64,000 nt of DNA from Bin25 sp965221765 (GTDB lineage: Bacteria > Bacteroidota > Bacteroidia > Flavobacteriales > Flavobacteriaceae). A program made the position numbers and the translations under genes. Numbering within the stretch: position 1 is the stretch's first letter; each line of letters begins with the position of its first letter. Shown in pieces: positions 48,566 to 55,888 of this stretch. The stretch is from NCBI GenBank assembly GCA_965221765.1, contig OZ244911.1:1178001-1242000 (forward strand), in the 5' to 3' direction. The notes under the pieces were generated by a model. That model saw only the letters and a list, made by a program, of their open reading frames with translations. It did not search any database and had not been told where the DNA came from.

Positions 48566-49423
48566 ATGGTTTTTATTGCAGATAGCGGTTCTACCAAAAC
48601 AGATTGGATTGCTATAGACAATACGGGAAAGGTATTATTTATAACCAAAACGCAAGGTCTCAATGCATCGATTTTAGAAGAAGAAATTCTCGATCAGAGA
48701 ATAAAACAAAACCCAAAACTAATCCAAAATAAGAGCCAAGTAAAAAAAATTTACTTTTATGGTGCTGGGCTGGGGGTCAAAACAGCAGCTCAATGCATGG
48801 AAAAAGTTTTAGGCAAGATTTTTATCAATAGTTCGTTGTTGATACGAGAAGATACCTATGCTGCTGTATATGCCACTATCACACCCTCCCAACCGGCCAT
48901 TGTATGTATTTTAGGAACCGGCTCTAACTGTTCTTACTATGATGGAAAAAATATAGAACAAAGAGTTCGATCTTTAGGATATATAATTATGGATGAAGCT
49001 AGTGGAAATTTTTATGGAAAGCAACTCATCAGAAGCTATTATTTCAATGAACTTTCTAAAGAAATAAAAGCAAAGTTTGAAAGTAAGTATGATATGAGAA
49101 ATGAAGTAATCAATAAAAACTTATACGAAAATGAAAATCCTAATACCTATCTAGCTAAAGTTGGGCAATTTCTTATTGAGAATAAAGAAGAACCCCTTTT
49201 TCAAAAATTTATTTTTGAGGGTCTCAATCGGTTTATTGAACACCAAATTTTCCAGTTTAAAAATTGTAAAGAAGTGCCAATTCATTTTATTGGATCGGTT
49301 GCCTTTTACTTAAAAAAAGAAGTGGAAAAAGCGTTAGACTCCTATGAATTGACATTGGGACGAATTGTCAAAAGACCAATCGATAGACTAATAGAATATC
49401 ACAAATTATTATTATCAGAATAA
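48566..49423 (+). CDS. BadF/BadG-type ATPase, probable N-acetylglucosamine kinase
   Basis: A 285-residue ASKHA-fold kinase. ADSGSTKTDWIAID is the phosphate-1 motif, REDTYAAVYA and CILGTGSNCSYYDG the following ATP-fold motifs, and RSLGYIIMDEASGNFYGKQL the family signature. Bacteroidota homologues are annotated as N-acetylglucosamine kinases. This is plausible here given GH3 and GH20 hexosaminidase-type genes downstream, but the substrate is inferred. It is convergent with ridA, with a 17-bp gap. Confidence 0.75.
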   Translation: MVFIADSGSTKTDWIAIDNTGKVLFITKTQGLNASILEEEILDQRIKQNPKLIQNKSQVKKIYFYGAGLGVKTAAQCMEKVLGKIFINSSLLIREDTYAAVYATITPSQPAIVCILGTGSNCSYYDGKNIEQRVRSLGYIIMDEASGNFYGKQLIRSYYFNELSKEIKAKFESKYDMRNEVINKNLYENENPNTYLAKVGQFLIENKEEPLFQKFIFEGLNRFIEHQIFQFKNCKEVPIHFIGSVAFYLKKEVEKALDSYELTLGRIVKRPIDRLIEYHKLLLSE

Positions 49424-49440
49424 TTCCAATTTTGGCATTA

Positions 49441-49824
49441 TTAATCTTTTATAGCAATCATTGAAATTTCAATTTCAGCGTTTTTTGGTAAGGTCTTAAC
49501 AGCAACGGTTTCTCGTACTGGTGATGTCATATTTTCAAAATGCTGGGCGTAAATCTTATTAACAGCTTGAAAATCATCCATGGTTTTCAGATAAATCACC
49601 GATTTTACAACATGGGAAAATGACATGTTGCCAGCTTTTAAAATTGCTTTTAAATAATTCATAACCAAGTGGGTTTGATCTGAAATAGATCCCTCTAAGA
49701 GTTCTCCGGTGGTTAAATCAAGGGGTATTTGTCCTGATGTGTACAGTGTATTACCAACGCGAATCCCTTGGCGGTAAGGTCCAATGGGTTGAGGGGCTTT
49801 GGGGGTAAATAAAACTTGTTTCAT
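49441..49824 (-). CDS. ridA: RidA-family enamine/imine deaminase
   Basis: A 127-residue protein that hydrolyses reactive 2-aminoacrylate-type intermediates. PIGPYRQGIRVGNTLYTSGQ and the C-terminal SPVRETVAVKTLPKNAEIEI, with the key Arg, fit the RidA (YjgF) family. It lies 2 nt downstream of lptD on the same strand, so it is probably cotranscribed. Confidence 0.88.
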   Translation of the reverse strand: MKQVLFTPKAPQPIGPYRQGIRVGNTLYTSGQIPLDLTTGELLEGSISDQTHLVMNYLKAILKAGNMSFSHVVKSVIYLKTMDDFQAVNKIYAQHFENMTSPVRETVAVKTLPKNAEIEISMIAIKD

Positions 49825-49826
49825 AT

Positions 49827-52502
49827 TTAAAGTCTTCGATCAGGTTCTCTTCTTTTTTCGTACTTGATATCTCTTAATAATCCAGATTTAATGCCAATAA
49901 AAAAATACCATGATGCTCTATTGCTAAAAGGCACCCAGTCAAAATTCAAACGCCAGCTATCTAAATCTCTTTCAAATCGGAATTGAGTATAGGTAAACCC
50001 TTTTCCTTCAAAATCATAACCCGATGAAATACCGACCTTCCATTTAGGGGTCAAGTCAACATTGCCAGAAAACATCAGTGAGTTATTTGAAATCCTTCGT
50101 TGTCTCGTTGAATTGAGATAGGTTAAGGTATGGGCTATTCGTAAGTCCCACGGAATACCAGTACGATAAGAAGGATACTTCGGGGATTCTTCACCATCAT
50201 CTTGGGAAAAGTTTCGATTCGTAAAATCTTGAGCCCGGCCAAACAAGTCATCAGATCGACCACCACCAAAAGCACTTTCTTGTTGAGAACTATCCAACTG
50301 ATCTTGGTCAGATTCTTGGGAATCTGAATCTCTGTTCGATTTAAAAAAATCACTACTGATACTAAAATCAAAATTGACATTGAGACTAGTTAATCGTAAT
50401 AATCCGCCACCCTTATCTATATTAAATTCAGGAATTCGCATATTATTTTCATCAAGAGCATAGGGATCAAATGTAGCTCCTAAATTCATCCCTAGCTTGT
50501 TTTTAACCATATCAAATCCTGCGGTCATTCGAATAGGAGCGAGTCGAAATTCTTCTGCATTGAAGTTATAAGAAGTTGATAGGTTTAGATTTTTTATCAA
50601 TGTGATTTTTTTAGGTTCTGTGGCTGTTGAATCTCGATCACGCACTTTTGCTTCAAATAAGTTACTAATCGATAGACTCATTGAATTGGATTTGGATCGA
50701 GAAGGAGCCCCGAATAGTCCACCTTGAAATCGTGTATATTCAGCAGTATTTCCATTGGCATCAATGATATAGGTGTCGTAATAACGTTCTGAACTAGGTC
50801 GCTGAGAATATGAAATCGATGGTCTCATGGTATGCCGAATAGATTGAATTTTTTTATCCAATCCAAAATTAACGGTTCCATAAATAGTGGTTCCAACACT
50901 GGTTGATATATTATAACTAGTAAATCGGTCAAATCCAGTAATGGTATCTTTTACCACAGCATTTTGTTTTGCATCAAAATCTCGATATCGTACGGTAGTG
51001 GGAGTCCATACTTCTCGGATATTGGATCCCACAGTGACGCTTAAGTATTTTAATACTTTGAAATTGGTTGATATTGGAATCGTATGGGTTGCTCCATATC
51101 GTGCATCTTTAAACATCTCTTTTTTAAACATTTTATCTTCATCCGTTATAATTCGGTTTTCAAATTTTGTGCTGTACTGAAAATTGATGTTTTGTACAAT
51201 CCCCTTTTTAGAACCTATTCGAGGAGCAAAAGGAAAAATTCTTTCCAAATTCCCTTGGAAAGAGGGGAGAGTTAAATTGACTCGCATCGAACGTGAATTT
51301 TGAGATAAGTTGGCATTAAATGAAAGATTTATACGAGGATAGGCCGGAAAAGTTTTGGTATAAGCAATCGAAGAACTCAAATCATTATTGAGAAAATTTG
51401 GTGAGTTGAGTTGGTTTAATGATTCTCTAAAATAATTACTACTTCCAAAGTTTACTGAAGCCGAAAAATTAGAACTTGGATTTGATTTTCGATTTTTTCG
51501 GTGAGACCATCTAACATTAAACACACTCGACTTGGAATAATCAGGGAGCCCTCTTTCTTCAGAAATATTTTGTTCATAACGAAATGAAAAGTTTCCAGAA
51601 AATTTATATCGTTTGATGTATTGGGTATTGGTTCTTATTCCAAAACTTCCATTGGTATAATAATCCCCAGTGAAGGTCAAGTCATAATAATCTGATAGAG
51701 CAAAATGATAGCCACCATTTTGAATATGAAATCCTTGATTGATACTTTCACCAATCGATGGAAATAAAAATCCTGATTCTTGGGTTGTTTGGGTAGGAAA
51801 ATATGCAAAGGGGACCATGATAGGGGTTGGAATATCTGCAATAATCATATTAGCAAATCCAGTAATGATTTGTTTACCTGGAATGACTTTGGCTTTACGA
51901 ACTCTAAAATAATAATCTAATCCTTCGGTTCGACTTCCCAAAACTTGACCCGCCGTGGATACTCTTGCATCTCTGAGATAAAAAGTAGAATCATTTTCTT
52001 TTTTGGTGAGTCGAGCGAACACATCCATTCCATTTTGTCCTGATTTAGAATTCCATATCAAAGCTTTTTCGGTATCGAAATTATATCGAATCGAATCCGG
52101 ATAAATGAGATTATCCGCTTGTTTAAATGATGGGGTTTGTACCAAATTTCCATCAGAATCAGTAATTCTTCCGGCATAGACCTCATTGAGTTTAAAATCC
52201 ATGATAATGACCCCGGCTTTTAGTTCGGTATCTTGATAATATAATTCGGCTTGATCATACAGATATAGTTTATTTTGAATTCGATCAATTTGCACATATT
52301 CATTAGCAGAATAATCGATTTGGTCAGTAATCAGAGAAGCTTGTTGTTCTATTTGGACTAGTGGAATCGTATCATTGGTTACTGAAGGAATGGTATCTTG
52401 TTGTATTTCACCAAAACGATAAAAAATTTTTCCATGGGCAGTGGTTGCTATTGGAAAAACAATTAGTGCGAGTACCAATAAAAGATTATTTCGATTCAGC
52501 AA
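49827..52502 (-). CDS. lptD: LPS-assembly outer-membrane protein LptD, Bacteroidota type
   Basis: An 891-residue protein. Signal peptide about 1-22 (LLLVLALIVFPIATTAHG) is followed by an OstA-like periplasmic jellyroll domain (DQIDYSANEYVQIDRIQNKL, ELKAGVIIMDFKLNEVYA, about 60-210). The beta-barrel carries the LptD hallmark IPTPIMVPFAYFPTQTTQES, followed by GFLFPSIGESINQGFHIQNG. It inserts lipopolysaccharide into the outer leaflet with LptE. A low-complexity acidic stretch (SNRDSDSQESDQDQLDSSQQ) interrupts the barrel. It is divergent from an amidase gene. Confidence 0.88.
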   Translation of the reverse strand: MLNRNNLLLVLALIVFPIATTAHGKIFYRFGEIQQDTIPSVTNDTIPLVQIEQQASLITDQIDYSANEYVQIDRIQNKLYLYDQAELYYQDTELKAGVIIMDFKLNEVYAGRITDSDGNLVQTPSFKQADNLIYPDSIRYNFDTEKALIWNSKSGQNGMDVFARLTKKENDSTFYLRDARVSTAGQVLGSRTEGLDYYFRVRKAKVIPGKQIITGFANMIIADIPTPIMVPFAYFPTQTTQESGFLFPSIGESINQGFHIQNGGYHFALSDYYDLTFTGDYYTNGSFGIRTNTQYIKRYKFSGNFSFRYEQNISEERGLPDYSKSSVFNVRWSHRKNRKSNPSSNFSASVNFGSSNYFRESLNQLNSPNFLNNDLSSSIAYTKTFPAYPRINLSFNANLSQNSRSMRVNLTLPSFQGNLERIFPFAPRIGSKKGIVQNINFQYSTKFENRIITDEDKMFKKEMFKDARYGATHTIPISTNFKVLKYLSVTVGSNIREVWTPTTVRYRDFDAKQNAVVKDTITGFDRFTSYNISTSVGTTIYGTVNFGLDKKIQSIRHTMRPSISYSQRPSSERYYDTYIIDANGNTAEYTRFQGGLFGAPSRSKSNSMSLSISNLFEAKVRDRDSTATEPKKITLIKNLNLSTSYNFNAEEFRLAPIRMTAGFDMVKNKLGMNLGATFDPYALDENNMRIPEFNIDKGGGLLRLTSLNVNFDFSISSDFFKSNRDSDSQESDQDQLDSSQQESAFGGGRSDDLFGRAQDFTNRNFSQDDGEESPKYPSYRTGIPWDLRIAHTLTYLNSTRQRRISNNSLMFSGNVDLTPKWKVGISSGYDFEGKGFTYTQFRFERDLDSWRLNFDWVPFSNRASWYFFIGIKSGLLRDIKYEKRREPDRRL

Positions 52503-52539
52503 ATTATCTTTGGTTGTAACAATTTATGAGTAACTGAAT

Positions 52540-52569
52540 TTTGGGCAATAAATTTAAGGATTAATTTTG
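52540..52569 (+). promoter_or_regulatory. Promoter of the amidase gene
   Basis: TTTG (52540-52543) and TAATTTTG (52562-52569), 18 bp apart, match the Bacteroidota TTTG/TAnnTTTG promoter. It is the best full match in the window, 36 nt before the ATG, in the divergent gap with lptD. Confidence 0.75.
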
Positions 52570-52604
52570 CCCAGAATAAACACCTAGTGGGCAACCTAAA
52601 TTAT

Positions 52605-53702
52605 ATGAAATCATTGATTATTGGACTAGGGATTGTTTTACTCTTATCGAGAGTAAATGCCTTAGTTGCTCAAATTTCGGATGATGATTCCTTTGTGGTG
52701 ATCCTCGACCCTGGCCATGGAGGCAAAGACCCTGGAGCAATGGCTTTTGGGGTCAAAGAAAAAGATTTGGTTCTTTCGATCAGTAAAAAAATTGCTACAG
52801 AATTAAAATACCATGAGGGGATTCAAGTGATGTTAACACGCCAAACGGATCAGTTTATTGAATTATGGCGCAGAGCTCAAATTGCCAATGAAATAAAAAG
52901 ATCCGATAACAAAACAGGAGCTGATTTATTTATTTCTATTCATTGTGATGCTATTCGAAATCCAAATATCCAAGGCACCCATGCTTTTGTTATGGGAACT
53001 CATGTTAGTGAAAGAAATTATGAAGTGGCCAAGTACGAAAATTCTGTTGTGTTTTTAGAAGATGGATATGAAGAAAATTATCCAGGGTTTAATCCAGAAA
53101 ATCCCCAAACAGTCATCGCTCTATTTGATGTTCAACAAGATTACCTCAATAAGAGCATCATGGCTGCAAAATTCATTCATGATCGTGTTGAATTTGATTT
53201 AAAAAGAAAAGTCAGAAATATCAAGCAAGCGGGATTTCTAGTTCTTCATCAAACCAATGTTCCTAGTGTTTTATTGGAAACTGGATTTTTAACCAATTCA
53301 AAAGATGCTAGCTATTTAAAATCATCCAAAGGTCAAAAAGAACTTGCCAAAGCCATTGCGGATGCGATTGTCGATTATCGTGATTGGGTCAATAATAACA
53401 CATTGATTTCAGAAGATAATATAGGTATTCATCTAGCTGACACGGAGGATTATTCAAAAGGAGAGAGTTATCGAGTTCAACTAGTTGTATCGAGTATCAA
53501 TAGAAGTCCTTATGATTCATATTTTAAAGAATTATCTCCTATATCCAAAGAATCATATAATCATTTGATTAGGTATTATTATGGAATGACTCGATCGTTA
53601 GATCAAGCCTATCGATATAAAAATGATGCGATTTCGAGAGGGTTTAAAAATGCAGGAATTGTCAGATTTATTGATGGTAAACGAACTAATGAATGGTATT
53701 AA
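52605..53702 (+). CDS. N-acetylmuramoyl-L-alanine amidase (AmiC/Amidase_3 type)
   Basis: A 365-residue peptidoglycan amidase. I choose ATG 52605, which starts a signal peptide (MKSLIIGLGIVLLLSRVNAL). An in-frame GTG lies 18 nt upstream. The catalytic domain (about 30-265) has zinc-ligand motifs VILDPGHGGKDPGA and DLFISIHCDA and the catalytic Glu in VPSVLLETGFLTN. The C-terminal 80 residues (GESYRVQLVVSSINRSPYDS) look like a SPOR-type peptidoglycan-binding module. Paired with the next MCE gene, as in other Bacteroidota. Confidence 0.9.
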   Translation: MKSLIIGLGIVLLLSRVNALVAQISDDDSFVVILDPGHGGKDPGAMAFGVKEKDLVLSISKKIATELKYHEGIQVMLTRQTDQFIELWRRAQIANEIKRSDNKTGADLFISIHCDAIRNPNIQGTHAFVMGTHVSERNYEVAKYENSVVFLEDGYEENYPGFNPENPQTVIALFDVQQDYLNKSIMAAKFIHDRVEFDLKRKVRNIKQAGFLVLHQTNVPSVLLETGFLTNSKDASYLKSSKGQKELAKAIADAIVDYRDWVNNNTLISEDNIGIHLADTEDYSKGESYRVQLVVSSINRSPYDSYFKELSPISKESYNHLIRYYYGMTRSLDQAYRYKNDAISRGFKNAGIVRFIDGKRTNEWY

Positions 53703-53859
53703 TATTCTAAACAGTTGATTTAAAAAATATTTTAGAAAGAATGAGCCATAATATTTGATTCTTAAGAGATGTGTTTAAGATATTTCCAAATAAACCATCG
53801 CCTTCATTTCAATAATTAGGAGGTCATGGAATTAAGGATGCAGATATTATATCTGAATA

Positions 53860-53891
53860 TTGAACTTGGGTGGTAATTATTAGTAATTTTG
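53860..53891 (+). promoter_or_regulatory. Promoter of the MCE/MlaD gene
   Basis: TAATTTTG (53884-53891) with TTG at 53860-53862, 21 bp apart, fits the Bacteroidota consensus. It lies 16 nt ahead of the TTG start codon and suggests separate transcription from the amidase gene despite the conserved pairing. Confidence 0.6.
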
Positions 53892-53907
53892 TGATAGTTT
53901 TTAAGCT

Positions 53908-54852
53908 TTGAAATTTTCAAAAGAAGTCAAGGTTACCATAATTTTTATTGCAGGAATTGCTTTATTTATCATAGGGTATTCTTTTTTGAGAAATGATTTT
54001 GTCCTTTCCAACTCAAAAAAGATTTATAGTTACTTCGAAAATGTTGAAGGTTTAGGTATTGGTGCTAAGGTAACGATCAATGGATTTTCGGTTGGATCAG
54101 TAACCGATATCGACTTTTCAGAAGATTTTTCTGCATTAAAAGTAGAAATGAATCTTCGATCAGATTTGACATTTTCAAAAAATAGTACGGCAGTACTCTA
54201 TGAAACTAGTTTAATAGGAGGAAGAGCTATACAAATCATTCCTAGTTATGAAACCGATATAATCCAACATGGCGATGTATTGCCTTCGGTGATTAAACCA
54301 GTTCTAACTGCCCTAATCAATGATCAATTTGCACCCCTTCAGATCAAGCTAGAAAACTTGATTTCAAATCTAGATTCATTGGTTATCGGGTTTAATGCGG
54401 TCTTTGATGATGCTGGACAAGTGAAGTTAAGAAATGCATTAGAAGATTTTACGCTCATCATTGATAATGTCAATCAATTATCTAGTGAAATTGTCATTGG
54501 GATTCGAAAGAATCAAGAGCATGTCAATCAGACGATAAATGATATCGCGATGGCTTCAAAAAATATGAAATCACTTTCAGATTCCTTGATGGATATTGAT
54601 TTAAATTCTATACTAGCCAAAATGAATAATCTCATTGGGCATATCGATTCAATGGTTGGTTTAATGCAGTCTAATGAAGGCACTATCGGACAACTAATAA
54701 CCAATCCAAATCTTTATGAAAATCTAAACCAAACAACTCAGACATTAAATGCTTTGATGCTCGATTTGCAGACCAATCCAAAAAAATATGTTCATTTTTC
54801 CTTATTTGGTAGAAGGAATAAAACCGAAAGAAACCACTCCAATGAGATGTAG
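53908..54852 (+). CDS. MCE/MlaD-family phospholipid-transport periplasmic protein
   Basis: A 314-residue protein starting at TTG 53908 (KFSKEVKVTIIFIAG). One N-terminal membrane helix (about 10-27) is followed by the MCE domain (YFENVEGLGIGAKVTINGFS ... ETSLIGGRAIQIIP, about 40-115) and a long helical tail with repeated Asn/Leu heptads. It is a substrate-binding subunit of Mla-like lipid transport between inner and outer membrane. The permease and ATPase genes are not in this window. Confidence 0.87.
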   Translation: MKFSKEVKVTIIFIAGIALFIIGYSFLRNDFVLSNSKKIYSYFENVEGLGIGAKVTINGFSVGSVTDIDFSEDFSALKVEMNLRSDLTFSKNSTAVLYETSLIGGRAIQIIPSYETDIIQHGDVLPSVIKPVLTALINDQFAPLQIKLENLISNLDSLVIGFNAVFDDAGQVKLRNALEDFTLIIDNVNQLSSEIVIGIRKNQEHVNQTINDIAMASKNMKSLSDSLMDIDLNSILAKMNNLIGHIDSMVGLMQSNEGTIGQLITNPNLYENLNQTTQTLNALMLDLQTNPKKYVHFSLFGRRNKTERNHSNEM

Positions 54853-54901
54853 ACTTTAGCAAGATATAATCACTCTATCATATTCTTAATAAAATATCAT
54901 C

Positions 54902-55336
54902 ATGGACCGTAAAGAAGTAGAAAATTTATTGCACCAAAAAGTAGAAGAGGGATTAACGGTTAGTCCTGTTTTACCAAAAGGGATTAAAAATTATTTAGTT
55001 GATATCGATGGAACGATTTGCGATGACATTCCGAATGAAGAGCCTCATCGAATGGAAACAGCCCGCGTTTATCCAGATGCTCTAGAGACATTAAACAAAT
55101 GGTATGATCAAGGTCATTTAATCTGTTTTTTTACTGCAAGAGTAGAATCACATAGAGAAGTTACGGAGCGATGGTTAAAAAAAAATGGATTCAAATACCA
55201 TAGTTTATTAATGGGAAAACCAAGAGGGGGCAATTATCATTGGATTGATAATCATTTGGTTAGAGCAACTCGATATAATGGTAAGTTCACTGATTTGATT
55301 CAAAAAGAAGTTACTATTGAAGTTTTCGATGATTAA
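54902..55336 (+). CDS. HAD-superfamily phosphatase-like protein
   Basis: A 144-residue protein. Nucleophile motif YLVDIDGTICDD (Asp34, Asp36), then CFFTARVESHREVTERWLKK, which carries the Thr motif, and a C-terminal KPRGGNYHWIDNHLVRATRY with late acidic residues. It is the small HAD protein often mislabelled phosphoheptose isomerase in Bacteroidota; no sugar-isomerase (SIS) domain is present. Substrate unknown. Confidence 0.75.
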   Translation: MDRKEVENLLHQKVEEGLTVSPVLPKGIKNYLVDIDGTICDDIPNEEPHRMETARVYPDALETLNKWYDQGHLICFFTARVESHREVTERWLKKNGFKYHSLLMGKPRGGNYHWIDNHLVRATRYNGKFTDLIQKEVTIEVFDD

Positions 55337-55402
55337 TTTCTAACTGATTTTGGGGAGTATTGACTTTTTTATTTGAATTAATCAATATAAAATCTTTGTT
55401 GG

Positions 55403-55888
55403 ATGCTTGTATCTTTTGATTCATTATCAGAGGATTCTAGAATTTGGATTTTTCAATCTAATCAATTTCTGAATTCAAAACACATGGATAACATCACAGT
55501 TGAATTAAATCAGTTTTTAAAACAGTGGGTTTCTCATCAAGTTTCTTTGTGGGCAGGATTTACCATCATCCATAAGTTATTTGTTATCATTGGATTAGAT
55601 CATCATCAAACCATCAGTGGATGCTCTATCGATGCCATGATGCATGCCATTCAGGGTATTGAAAAAAGAATAAGTATTCAACTATTAAATAGAACCGATG
55701 TTGCCATTCAAATCAATGGAAAGATTCAAATTATTCGATGGAATGAATTTCAAGATTTAATACATCGTAAATCAATCACCCGATCGACTCTCGTATTTAA
55801 TAGTTTGGTTTCTACAATCAAAGAATTAAAAACGAATTGGAAAATACCTCTTGAAAACAGTTGGCATAAACGCTATTTGATGTCATGA
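55403..55888 (+). CDS. Conserved Bacteroidota protein of unknown function
   Basis: A 161-residue cytosolic protein. It has FDSLSEDSRIWIFQSNQFLN at the N-terminus, a central HHQTISGCSIDAMMHAIQGI and a C-terminal SWHKRYLMS. Homologues in this phylum are sometimes labelled ABC transporter ATPase, but no Walker A, signature or Walker B motif is present, so that label is not supported. It overlaps the next gene by 4 nt (ATGA), suggesting coupling to the GH3 protein. Confidence 0.6.
   Translation: MLVSFDSLSEDSRIWIFQSNQFLNSKHMDNITVELNQFLKQWVSHQVSLWAGFTIIHKLFVIIGLDHHQTISGCSIDAMMHAIQGIEKRISIQLLNRTDVAIQINGKIQIIRWNEFQDLIHRKSITRSTLVFNSLVSTIKELKTNWKIPLENSWHKRYLMS

Noticed and set aside
55403..55888. ABC transporter ATPase
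   Set aside because: No Walker A, signature or Walker B motif; too short for an ABC ATPase domain.
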